Positions 40,017 to 50,705 of a stretch of DNA of 64,000 nt are shown here, one piece after another. Origin of the DNA: Phytoseiulus persimilis (taxonomy: Eukaryota > Arthropoda > Arachnida > Mesostigmata > Phytoseiidae); the NCBI GenBank assembly GCA_037576195.1, contig CM075101.1:27900001-27964000 (forward strand), read 5' to 3'. The notes beneath the pieces were generated by a model. It ran no database searches. It was not told the DNA's origin and worked only from the letters and a program-made list of their open reading frames with translations. Each line of letters starts with the position of its first letter. The first letter of the stretch is position 1. The position numbers were made by a program, and so were the translations under genes.

Positions 40017-43005
40017 GCGTTCGGGATGAACGACAGGAGAGAGGAGCAAACAAAAAATATTAAAACTTTGTTCACCCGAGCAGACCGTCTAAACCTCGAA
40101 CGCGCGGCCGCCCGGATGAATGCGCGGCAATATTGCACTCTCGTCCTTGGCGCTTTCTTTCTGCCGCGAGAATAATCCGCTCCAAGAGTGGGAGAAAAAA
40201 AAGGAAGACGCGACAGACGATACGATCCGAGAAGGTAGGAGCGAATCATCCCCAGCGCTTTTCGTGGCCACTTGTTTTCCACCTAGTTCCTCCGCTAGTT
40301 AAGAGATCCGCAGCGAGAGACGACACCTGGCGATTGCAGCGACAGCGGCACCGAAGGAATGTCTCGCGAGGACTGGGCAAAAGGCATCGGAGATTATACT
40401 ACGTTTGTAGCTCCATCAAAGTCGACCTCTACCTGCAGTCTTGCCGGAGGGACGGTTCGGCGAACTCCGCGGGAACGAGGCGGTCAGGCTAGCGCTCTGT
40501 CAGACAAACGATATTTCCGGCTTTCGTCGAGCTCTGCAAGAACGCGAATCGCGACAATGCACACTTCCGAATGTCATCACGACCTCATCTGCAGAAGAAC
40601 CGCTGCCACAGGCGGGCAGTCGCGAGATGTGCCGCGAGCGCACAGACGGGGGGTTTTGAGCTCGGAGCTGGGACCGCCCGTCGATCGGTCCGTCGGTCGT
40701 ATGTTCCTGGCGGCGTCGCCCTGACCTCTGTGTTATCAAATCACCGGCGGACAACAGGTGCCTGCACGACCCCGGCTCTCTGGGGTTCTCTATTGCCCAG
40801 CGCTGGAAGTCACCGGAACGTCGGTGATGCGCAACACAGCAGAAGTCGGCCTGCGACGCCCCCGGAGATCCTCTGCAGCGGCTCCTACAACTACGACCAG
40901 TAGGAGCTGCAGATTAGCTTGATGTACTGGTAGCCAGCGTCCCACCCCACGAGAGCGTTACGATAAGCGAATGGCAACTGAGATTAGATATGAGACTGAT
41001 CTCGGAGTTCCTGCAGCGGCCTCACAGCGAGAATGGATTGCCGCAAAGCTTGTTCCTTTTTCCGTTCTTCCCTCACTCGCCCGCTCGAGCTGACCGGCGA
41101 CTGAAGTTGACTCGTCCAAGTCACCCGTCCGCTTTCCTGCCCTCGCGCCTTCCTTCCGTTCCCCCTGCTGCTGTCGCGGCACCGATCCCAGCGCACCGTA
41201 TAAGAACGACGACCATGTGCTAAAGAGTTCAGAAAAAGAATCATCATCATTACCGCCATCAGCACGATCGCGATCAGGAACATTGTCACCATAATCAACA
41301 TTTATCGTCGACCGACCGGTTGGACGGTCGGCGGAGACAGTCATTGTGGACAGCTGCCGGCTACAAGGTCGACGAAATATTACCTACTTCCGAAAATCAT
41401 TTTGAAATTTTGTCCAAAAGAGTTCCTTTCTCCGTCTGCGGTCATTTGGGCGTTTAACGACTTTGAAGAAGAATCAGCAGAGTCACCAACCAACAGACCG
41501 GTCGACCCCCGCCGCTGTGGCGAACCGACCGGAGGACGGAAGCAACGAACACCGACTCTCTGTGAGGGCGACGAACGAGCCACTCGCTACAGGCCAGACC
41601 ATCGAGGAAACCACGTGGTCCGAGTCGGAGAATCTTCGGAAGCAATCATATTTGACGACGTAATTTTCGTTCGGAGCTTCGCGACAAGACTCCGGTTTAT
41701 GGGCGAGCCGCTTGCGTCTCAGCTGAATTCGATTCGAATGACATCGTTCCGAGAATGCATTCGTGCGATTTCCTCGTTCGGCTCGAACTCCGGGGTTCTT
41801 CCTGATTCGCGTCGTCGGCCGTGATTCGCTCTTGCATCTGAACGATTCTGTTTATGATCGGTTTCATGTAGTGGCGATCCTCGTAATTCCGCAAACGCAT
41901 AGCGTGTCAAGCCAAGATGGAGTTTTTCTCTGCTCTCCATCTTCTTCTTCGGACGGGAACATTCGAAGGGTGTGCGCGGCGCTCCTGTTCCTCGTTTTCA
42001 ACAATGAGCGCCAGCTCCGATGCCCGAGCCACCGAAATTCGAATTCTCAGTCACGCTGAGTCATTGCCGAGACTGATTCGATCGTCTTCGAAATCCAGGC
42101 TGAAATCGCGGGTCGGGTGAGCGTTCGGAACTCTTCTTGAAATATGAGGAAGAGCTGGTGGGCGCCCCGAGTCAGCCGCGAGTATTGAATCATCACCATC
42201 GTCAGAGAACGGAAAGGGGAAGAGGCTGTGAGAAACAAGAACAATCCAAGATTATTCGCCGCTTACTCCGTAGTGTTATGAAATATCTCACGCGAACGCA
42301 TTTTTCATTCAAAGCTGGCCGGTCCGCCCACCCTTCTCGAGCTTCTTCTTCCGAGCGCTCGCTTCCGCTCCGACGGGCAGAGGGCATCTACGAAATTGCG
42401 CTCATAACATCCAACAATAACACGTGATATGGGGCAGAGTCGCCGAAAGCTGGGACAAACTTCCCCGAAATCCGAAGTTCGCTAAACTTGAGACACCGGA
42501 GAGGAGAGATCCTATTAAAATGTTATTACAACGACCATGCCGACAACCTTCCCCGCAACTACAACTACCACGTCCACGCGAGGGAGAACGGCACCGAGTG
42601 TTGCTGCCCGTGATGAGCTTCATTCTCCTGGAAGACATCGCGTGCCGCGACCCGAGGCTTTGCATCACAGAAAGCAGCCACAGGTCTGAGAGTTAGACAC
42701 GAATAATGGAGCAAAGCTTGGTGAGCCGAGAACACTCGAAGCATATTTCAAGCGTCACACGGGGAGGTCGCCGAACACCCTCGACGCAATCCAAGAAAGC
42801 GGAACGCGTTTTCAGTCTCGCTGTGACCCAGAAATGAAACCGCGCATTCTGAAATCCGGATTTCCAGGTCTTCTTCTCGTTCTTCAGAATCTTCGAGAGA
42901 TTCCCGAGAAGGGAACCTAGGCACGTTTCCACTTAGCGATTCCAATTGGGCAGCACTCCTCTCGGCCCCCCACTAGGAGGGGTCGCGTTTATGCCCATCC
43001 CGTGA

Positions 43006-43011
43006 TTTATT
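43006..43011 (-). promoter_or_regulatory. Poly(A) signal of the SLC7 gene
   Basis: TTTATT on the plus strand is AATAAA on the minus strand, beginning 28 bases after the end of the SLC7 stop codon. It implies a very short 3' UTR. Confidence 0.65.
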
Positions 43012-43038
43012 GAAGCAAGTTTCACACCGGAGTCTCGA

Positions 43039-46000
43039 TTAGTTGCCTCGTTTGGTCAGTTCTTCCATGATAGAATTGTCACAGGGGACGGTGAGAAGCA
43101 ACTTCTGAAGCGATAGGGCGATCGTGATCTCGAACGGGACCCGATATTTCAGTTTGATTAGAAATAGATAAACCAGGAGCCCAACAAGCACCGAAGCCGC
43201 GAGAACAGCATACTGGAGCAGATTTTTCGTGCTGGTGAGCGTTGCATAGAAAATATAAGACAGGATCGCCAACTTGAGAGCCAAAAGCACGGAAGGTACC
43301 CTGAACGTCCTTCTCGCGTCCGGCATCGTCCATCGAAACAAGATCAGCGCGAAGATTGTCAGAGTCTCGAGCACACACTCCAAGAAGATTGGCAGCTCAA
43401 TCAACTGGTCAATCGTTCCTAAATACAGGAAAACTATGCCTAACACTGAGCGCAGGAGTATCGTTAGAACAGGGATTCCGGTGCTCATGTGCACCTGCGC
43501 CAGCGGTGCCCACAAATGACCTTGACGAGCCGCACTCAGGAATATTCGACCTGCAAAGTTGATGCGGAGGCTAATTTAGCAGGTTGCAGCTCGCGAGTGC
43601 CAATCATTGATCCAGATCCAATGCTTCTCCAGGCTGATCATAGTAAAATAGGGTACTTTTCCGAACCGTTCGTGATGAAGTGCCCACAAAAACACCCGAA
43701 GACGCTGATTCCCACAACGACCGGAACGAGTTTCGTTATGGTTGGAGAATGGAACGCCTCTTCCGCGAAGGTCACCGCCACTGCTTCCGAGCTCAAAACT
43801 TGATCGGTTGTCAAGACGATGAAATACGCGACATTTGTTAGAATGTAGACGAATGTGACGGTGAGTATTCCGACCAAGATAGACAAAGGTAAGTTGCGAC
43901 GCGGGTTCTCCACTTCTTCTGTGATGCAGGTTATGGTTTTCCTGTAGAGGAAAGTGGAGCGATTAATTCATCTCCCATTGAAATGCTCCACCGGTTCCTC
44001 TACCAATCGTGACCCAGGGTACGAACCATCCCGAGTAGGCCCAAAGTGCTCCGTATACAGCTGACACCACGTCTCGAGGTGCTGATTTCGATCCAGCGAA
44101 CAAATTGACACCTTGGAGTCTATTCTCTGTAATAGCGACCATATCAGGACAATGGTGGAAGAACGAGCGTTGGCTCGATCGTTTTGGATCGTTCATTGGC
44201 GTTCGAACACTCATGATCACCTCAACCCTCCTATCCGCCTGGGTTTGCATAATTTTTCATGTTGTTGGCGAGGTTGCTCACCGTGGAAAATAGCTTTAAA
44301 CGCTCCGATCCCGATGATGACAGCGAGCACGAGGATTTTGATAGACGACAGCACATTCAGCGTCCGGAGCAATAATTTCATGTTCGTCAGGTTGAGAGCC
44401 ATGGTGAAAGCTGGGAGAGTTATTTTTTTCGAGTAACCACCCCAAATTCTCGAATATCAGCCCAACGGGACGGTGCGCTATCGGGGGTTCGTGCAGGGAC
44501 GTACCCAGCTTTTTTTTAGCCACTGATTCAATGACAATGATGATCATGATCATCATCATCGTCGCGAGTTTTTGATAACGCAATCAACATGGTTTTCAAA
44601 CCTGCGAAGATTTCCCTGATGACACAAAATCTTTGCGGAACAATTTCGTCCATTGAAGTGGTATTTAATCCACCCTTCCCAATTTCATCGAGTTTTGCGG
44701 GCGGGCCATGCCCCACCCCACTGGGTTCATGAGGGGTGATATGCTGAGAAGCGATGTGCGTTCATTGTGGCCATCACGGCGACTGAAATCCGTGTGTTGT
44801 CTCTTCCTCCCATGGTCCTCGAGGCTGGCCGTCTCCATTCCCGGAAGACGCCACGAATTTTCGGCCTGAACGCCACGAATTTTCGGCCTGAACGCCGCGA
44901 ATTTTCGACTTGAACGCCGCGAATTTTCGACCTGACCGCCGCGAATTTTCGGCCTGAACGCCGCAAGTTCTCGGCTTAGAAGCCGCAATGAATGCGCAGC
45001 CTTCATGGTGAGGCACAGTACGGATTCGCATTCGGTACCCGAGAATCGGATCTTCGCGTGAAGAGCGATTCGGCGCATGGCTCCGGTGAAGACGCGCTTG
45101 AATGTTATTTTGTTTTCAAGCGTTTGTTTCGAGCAAACGCGAACTCGAGTGAGCGACTCGCTGGTGCTTCGAGGGCTTCTCCGCACGCGTGACAGGAAAA
45201 TAACAGTCAGGCAATTCAGACTGAAGCCGAGAACGTCTGTCTGATTGTAGGTAGGCTCGAGCAGAAGGGAAACGACAACGGAATGGCCCGTGACACGTGA
45301 GAGCAATCGTGAACATGGCCTCGTTCCAAGCTACTGGAATAACATACAATTGAAAGCAAAAGCTTTGCTGTCTCTGGAGATCTTTGGTGAAGCATCAGCT
45401 CGCCGATGTCATGAATCTCAGGCTGCTCAATGCACTCGGCTGAACACCGGCATCGTGATCCTAACCCTCAAATAAGCCTGGTAAAACAGTAAATCGTACT
45501 TACTGATGAAGATGACAGACAGTGTGTTTGATACAGTCCCATCCGGATCGCATCGACCGTATGCCAGGGTGAGGACATACCTCACGAACGTTTTCGATAG
45601 TACAGCGGTGCTCAATGAGTCGCTGATGAACAGCAAGCACCAAACCCCAATGAAGGGTACAACATCCCACACCGGACTGAGCTGGCGAGCCGCCACCACG
45701 AGATAAGTATATTCGCTGCCTGATGCCGGCACCACGCTCGAGAGTTCCACATAACAGAGCGAACCTTTGGACATTAATATTACTCGTGAGATTATAGTGA
45801 GATGAAATTCTCGATCGAAGTAAGTCCAGAGCTTGGAAGCGAGAAATACTCATCCTTGGAGAGTGGTGGTAGAACCGGCCGAAAGAGTCTGATGTCTCTA
45901 TGAAATCAGCTCTAACTTTAGTTTGGGGTTTCCTCCCAAGTTCCGCTCTCACCGAGTAAAGCCAATATCCCGCAGAATATCCAGACGCAGAGATCGAGTC

Positions 46001-46431
46001 CGACCGACCCGGTACTCCGAAGAGTTTGTGATGGCGTGATGAAAATTCCAGAGCCTGGAATCAGATATGAAAAGTCTCCTTGGCGGAGCGTGACACTGCC
46101 GTGGCCACTTCGTCATTGATTCCACTACACTCCAACGCCATGACTGTTCGGGCTCCCTGTCGAGCTAAACTGTCCAGTTTCCCAAAAATGGTAACTTCCG
46201 AAGTACGAAGCGACTCGATGGTTCGGATGACTGACCTATGATTCCGCCGACGATGATTCCGGTGGCACTCCAGAAACCCACGGTTCTTTGCAAAGTTACG
46301 AGGGTCGTTGTCGATGCGTTGTTCGCAGAGGCCCCTGTGATTTCCGCTTGAATCGGCGCGGTATGGGGTGTCTTGGATTCACTTCTATTCATCGTACTCT
46401 CGATCCTCTTCAGGGAAGTCTGGCCATCCAA
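43039..46431 (-). CDS. SLC7-family amino acid transporter (y+LAT/LAT-type light chain), complete, seven exons
   Basis: Plasma-membrane APC-superfamily amino acid exchanger of about 524 residues, the light chain of a heteromer with a 4F2hc-like glycoprotein. Minus-strand coding exons: 46236-46431, 45953-46054, 45504-45764, 44282-44410, 44027-44126, 43667-43941 and 43039-43550; every junction phase agrees. The substrate-binding TM1 motif [14 protein letters not shown] spans the exon 1/2 junction at about 61-74. The TM3-4 loop has AYGRCDP with Cys171, the position that forms the heavy-chain disulfide in this family, supporting a heteromeric transporter. TM6 follows [10 protein letters not shown] and [13 protein letters not shown], a strong SLC7 signature. 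The C-terminal half has a further hydrophobic series and ends EELTKRGN. Donors of exons 5 and 6 (gttcgt, gttcgg) are weak. Intron 3 (about 1.1 kb) holds a 22-bp tandem repeat. Start Met at 46431; Met14 is an alternative. Exact substrate class is not determined. Confidence 0.93.
44848..44979. repeat. 22-bp tandem repeat, six copies, in SLC7 intron 3
   Basis: Six contiguous 22-base units, each close to acgccgcgaattttcggcct + ga. Units 1 and 2 are identical; the others differ at one to a few bases, and the last is the most diverged. The length not divisible by 3 makes all three frames repetitive, giving false long open frames on the minus strand (for example 44665-45306). It lies inside an intron whose borders are supported by protein homology on both sides. 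Confidence 0.95.
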
Positions 46432-47122
46432 CTGCCGAAGAATACCAACCAGCTGAGAATCATGCAGGCTGTCGTCCAGACCCGTGTTCGAGTTGATCGA
46501 CGGCGCCCATCAATCCGTCGGAAGCGTCGGTCTGTGCGCTTTCACGTCGCCTCTAGAACGGAGGAACCTCGGCTAGACTCCAGACATCAAGTGATGCTTC
46601 AGCGATTCTCATAATGAACTGCCAGCGGCTCAAGGGATTGTGGCGAGGGAGGCTCCCTGTCAAACTCGCCAAGGCTGTTCAACAGCTTACCAACTTCTCA
46701 CGTGGTCAGAACTTTTTAACACTCACGCAGAACGACCGTGCGGAGCACTTGGCGGATGATCGCTGAGGACTACTTTCACACAACTGCAGACTTTCCACAC
46801 AATTGGAGCCCGTCTGTGCTGGCAAGCCCACAAAGTATCTACTGCTCACGATCTCGCGCTCTCGATGCCCACGCTTCGTTGAAAGTCAAAGCTGAATCGA
46901 ATATTCCTGCAGCCGCGGTTCGCGGGCGCGAAGACATTCATATCACAAGACGTTTTTTTTCTGCTGCCTCCGTGTTAATCGCTCGTTTAGCTCGCACGAC
47001 AAGCGTACAATAATCAAACCGATGCCAGCGCTGGTTTTTAAACTCACTACGACAGTCGCGTGGGTCAGGTCGGCGCGAGAAAATACTTTCCGAGAAGGAC
47101 TTTCCTTCAAACTCGACGAAAC

Positions 47123-47128
47123 TTTATT
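47123..47128 (-). promoter_or_regulatory. Poly(A) signal of the group-7-like gene
   Basis: TTTATT on the plus strand (AATAAA on the minus strand), about 110 bases after the stop codon of the secreted-protein gene. Confidence 0.55.
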
Positions 47129-47236
47129 TGGATTCCATGTTTTTCGGATCGGTTCATCGAATTTTCCTCAATACAGACGACGCCGTGAGCCAGCGCCAGA
47201 TGGAGAGAGTCCAGATGGACTCTTCTGTGGAAGAGC

Positions 47237-48164
47237 TCACAAAGGTAACGGATTCTCGTCAATGTAAGTTTGCAGAGTTCTAAGCGCCAGGGATCTATAC
47301 AGCTGGAGAGCAACTTGAGGAGCGATGCGATACGTCGCCCACATTGCAGAGCTTAGCACGCGGGTCACCGGTCCTAAACCTGTGAAACTTATCTTGAAGT
47401 CGTCCGAACGGTAGAACTCGATGTCCGTGATCAGTGTTCGCTCCGTGCTCCTCGCTGCGAAAAAACCTCCGGCTCATTGGAATTATCATCCTGGGCCCAG
47501 ATTTGCAGGCCCAGAACTGGTGGCCAAGACATGTAACACCCATGTCAGATCCATATTCGTGGCCAAGTTGAATTCTCTCCGATGAGTTTACCTTCTAATG
47601 GAGCCTCGATGTAGAAAATTTGACCGAAATAGTCACAGGTGACAATAACTCTCCCGTAAGTCAAATGGCCTGGGAAAATGTAGTCGTAAAGAAAGACGTA
47701 GTCGACGTTGGATACGCCAATCTTGAGCTTGACGACTTTTGGATCCGAGACACAATCGACACCTATTTGACCGTGCAGCAATACATTCGACAAGTTGAAA
47801 GTCCGCGGATTTGTGAGAACCTGTAGAATATACTCGCTTTGAGAATCAGCGAAAAGACGGTTTCAGTCAGTAACACTGCATTCACTCTCTACATAGCCGT
47901 GAAGAACTTTCGTGCTATTTGATGTTGGTTTCGAGACCGCATTCGTGGGTCGGATATTCATTCTGAACTTACGAATAGCGCGATATTTATCACGCCTGTG
48001 CCTATGAGGTTGGGTTCATTCTTGGCAAGGGTTTCCCGGCTCCGCTCGATCAGGGTAGATACGAGCCTCGTCACAAACGCGCTGCCGAGACAAACCAATC
48101 TCTCCCCGCCTAATTGACACTCCACGGTCACAAAGCAGATGCATGCAATCAAGATTCTCCTCAT
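47237..48164 (-). CDS. Secreted protein resembling mite group-7 allergens (TULIP-like lipid-binding fold)
   Basis: Three minus-strand exons, 47973-48164, 47592-47820 and 47237-47454, join in phase (0, then 1) to give 212 residues, close to the usual length of this family. Residues 1-17 (MRRILIACICFVTVECQ) are a signal peptide with no other membrane segment. The middle part alternates hydrophobic residues as in long beta-strands (NLSNVLLHG, VVKLKIGVSNVDYVF, GRVIVTCDYFGQIFYIEA). The C-terminal part has SFTGLGPVTRVLSS and a helical end closing in ENPLPL; a GLGPL-type motif and such an ending recur in arthropod group-7/JHBP-like proteins. Those proteins bind hydrophobic ligands in a curved tube. 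Family assignment is from pattern memory rather than a search, so it is moderate. The ORF and splice structure are better supported than the function. It lies upstream of the SLC7 gene on the same strand, 806 bp away. Confidence 0.68.
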
Positions 48165-49046
48165 CTCTGACTGATGACTGTCGCAAGCCCCAATCCGACA
48201 TCGACAACTACTGACATTGGCTCTCAATGCTGCGAACAGCGAACAAGGCGACATCGATCCAGGTCAGCTGCCATCAAAAAAAGAATAACTCGTTCATTTG
48301 ATTCCGATTGCGCTATTTACCTCAATTATGTTCCGATTGAGAAGTGGCGACTCACGTTCTCATCCCCTGCGATTGGATTCGAGCATTCTGTCGATCGAGT
48401 GAGGCCTCGCTAGACCCTCGAGCTAGACCTGCATTCCCGTTGAACAGAGATCAATAGTTTTTGATGGATCTCGATTGGTTTATCATCGACCATTCTGATT
48501 TGAATATACGTATCTCCACTCATCAGGATACTCATCCGCCGGCACTGTTATCACTGTTGGTGGTCAACACTTTTTGCCACACACTCACACAGCCCAGTGG
48601 TGGGCAACGGCGCCGAACTGTGTTAACCGATCGCCCCACGCCAAGAAATGCGTCGGGGCGAATCGAACCCGCCTTCAAAGCGGAATATTTGTTAACATGT
48701 TTGAGAACCATCTATCAATGGCAGGAACGAATTGGATGAACTGGAGCGAGCGCGGTTAACCCTCGTCATTAGCTGCGGAGACAGCAGTATGACTGTTGAT
48801 GTCGAAAAACAGAAGTGCTCGAATTTCTCACGGACCACCAGGCAAGCGCAGACTGTACATACGAAGATAATCGAATTCGCCCCGAGTTTCAAGTACCTAT
48901 GATGATAAACCCAGCTCTTGTCCTCAGCGAGTGTATCGGTAAAAGCGATGCCAATCCTCGAGACCTGGGCTGAACAAGTTCATCGACCAAAATCAAGCGA
49001 CTCTTCTCATAGCTGTGCTAGGCTTGAGGCTACGCACGTAAGAAAG
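48165..49046. other. 5' flank of group-7-like gene; no gene seen
   Basis: About 0.9 kb between the secreted-protein start and the 3' tail of the LINE copy. It holds a GC-rich imperfect hairpin at about 48624-48652 (cgccccacgc ... gcgtcggggcg). No TATA box is convincing. Confidence 0.4.
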
Positions 49047-49360
49047 TTATTTTTTACCTTTTTTCCCCGTTGAACAACCCACAAAGGGTAGACCCTATGG
49101 TTCACAGAAGGAACTGCGAAAGTGAAAAGAAGGAGAATGGGAGAAGATAGATGAGCCATAGGGGGGAAATCGTTCACGCACGACCCGGATGAATGGAAAA
49201 TTCAACTGGAGTGTAGGGCTCGTCTGGATAATATCCATTAACAAAACCTAAGGCTCATTATCTGAAAGATGCGAGAGGAAAGGAGTTCGAAAGAGTTTGG
49301 GATTGTGGGTTGAAGTAAAGGCTTGAGAGGGAAGGGCATTCCAAAGACGAGATGTGCGAG

Positions 49361-50330
49361 CAGTGGCGTATCTAGAGGGGGCTCGTGTCCCGGGCGCGAA
49401 GCTGCTGGGGCGCTCAGTTAGGGGGCGCAAAGCTGACGTGGCACGCAGCTACACGGCGTAAAACCGTTATTGATTTTCTCTCGTAGCCGTAACCGCAAAA
49501 TGAACTTCAAACGGGGCGCTAAGCCGGAGTTGATGTTGATCCATACCCGTGTGTGCATTGGAATCTCGCCCCAGAGGACTTGAGGGCGCAAATCTGAGGG
49601 GCGCGGGATGAAGTTCAAAAAATGTCCTTGACTGTAGTGAAGACTCGTCTAATCTCAGGCACAGGAACATGCACCAAAGGGCTGCGGAAGGAACGACTTC
49701 GAACTTTCATCGCTATCTCTCGTAGGGGCAAAACTGTAGACAAACGGATTCGAAGTTCTGTCGATATCCTTCACCGGAGCAGAAATTCAATCCGAATTAG
49801 GCACAAAATCGCGACGTATGGAGCTGAGAGGCACAGAATCAGAGTTCGAGTTCGATACATAGGGAAAACTCCGTGAAGAAATGAATGACTGTGAAATATT
49901 GGTCCGTGCCAGGAGGCATGCGCGTATGGCGATTTCAGTGGGACTCCTCGGCTTCATGATCCGATACGATGATGAGAGCGTGTTCCTGGACCTGCGCGTT
50001 GCCTCGTAAATTCTCACCATCGCCGTTATAATTGCCGGCTGTGAGAGATCCTCCTACCAATAGGAGATTGGCATTTTTGAGCATTGAGAGACGAAAAGGA
50101 AAAAAAAAGACTTTTGAGCTGTTAAACGATCGAAAATTCCGCCGCAGTCAAGGCTCATCGTGAACGATTCAGATCATCACAGGTAACATTGAGTGAACAT
50201 GACCTTGTTCTCAACCAGAAGAATCTCTTGCGATGGCTCACCAAATTTTTGTGCAGGCTCAAAGAGGGGGGGGGGGGGGCGCCTTTCTGCCTGTTTGCCC
50301 CGGGCGCCGCTCGGGCTGGATACGCCACTG
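49361..50330. mobile_element. Non-autonomous hAT-like DNA transposon, 970 bp, with 8-bp target duplication
   Basis: The left end starts cagtggcgtatctag and the reverse complement of the right end starts cagtggcgtatccag: 14 of 15 bases agree. Both ends then reach a shared GC-rich cccgggcgc/gcgcccgggg segment. The 8 bases before it (49353-49360, tgtgcgag) are repeated exactly after it (50331-50338). CA-G-TG termini plus an 8-bp duplication are the hallmark of the hAT superfamily. No transposase frame is recognisable inside, so it would need a transposase from elsewhere. The interior has several gggcgc motifs near the left end and a run of 14 G at 50266-50279 near the right. Removing it with one duplication copy makes the surrounding LINE frame continuous, which independently confirms both boundaries. 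Confidence 0.88.
50266..50279 (+). repeat. Homopolymer G(14) inside the hAT-like element
   Basis: Fourteen consecutive G about 50 bp from the right terminus of the transposon. Confidence 0.85.
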
Positions 50331-50705
50331 TGTGCGAGGGAAGAAGGTAGAGTCGAACTGAACAGAACGATTGGTGAATGATTGGACAAAATAGGGGTGT
50401 TGTTTGGCACCAAGTCTGGTCACACGGACGGGGGCCGAAAGGGGGAGGAACGAGAGCAGAAATTTCAGTCGAACATCTTCCATGGAAGTATCGGTAGAAT
50501 AGACAGAGGTCGACGACCTTGCGTCGGAAGGACAAGGTTTCGAGGGAGGAGGACAGGGTCTCACACCAATGAGGCGACCAGCACGCTTTTGTATAGAATC
50601 GAGGATGGAAAGGGATGAAGGAGCGGCGCTCCCCCAGACATGCGAGCAGTATTCTAAAAAAATGAGCTCTACTGAAAATGTCTAACAATAAGTGTTGTAA
50701 CACCG

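Larger units (their letters stand above)
24875..43005. other. Gene-poor region, right part (no supported gene)
   Basis: Runs from the inverted repeat to the poly(A) signal of the SLC7 gene. No open frame shows a known domain, and I found no pairs of frames joined by matching splice sites. Content seen: many period-4 tracts (listed separately), CT/TC-rich stretches and scattered TATA-like sequences (for example 27249, gctataaagt). Long open frames such as 31571-32149 (plus), 28716-29201 (minus) and 12601-13128 in the earlier gap look like chance frames in roughly 50% GC DNA. Confidence 0.5.
49047..50705 (-). mobile_element. 5'-truncated non-LTR retrotransposon (LINE), interrupted by a hAT-like element
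   Basis: On the minus strand two blocks encode the C-terminal end of a reverse-transcriptase ORF of the kind seen in jockey/RTE/CR1-like LINEs. Block one (about 50705-50331) includes LEYCSHVWGSAAPS, IQKRAGRLIGV, VVDLCLFYRYFHGRCS and then FDSTFFPRT. Block two (49360-49248) continues with SRLWNALPSQAF and ends at a stop codon. Within block one the reading frame changes at least twice (near 50540 and 50430), so the copy is a pseudogene. A 3' UTR of about 200 bp with gggttgttcaacgggg and an A-rich tail (minus strand, 49068-49047) marks the 3' end. The 5' limit at about 50705 is where similarity fades. The palm domain is absent. Clade within the non-LTR elements is not resolved. Confidence 0.85.

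Noticed and set aside
44665..45306. 213-codon minus-strand frame with a repeating peptide
   Set aside because: It covers the 22-bp tandem repeat and lies in SLC7 intron 3. Exons 3 and 4 join directly in phase to give the expected transporter sequence, leaving no room for this as coding.
48650..48690. tRNA-like B-box (minus strand ggttcgattcgcc)
   Set aside because: T-arm pairing is not canonical and no D-arm, anticodon arm or acceptor stem can be drawn.
49622..49876. 84-codon frame inside the hAT-like element
   Set aside because: Arg-rich but without any transposase motif; the element is judged non-autonomous.
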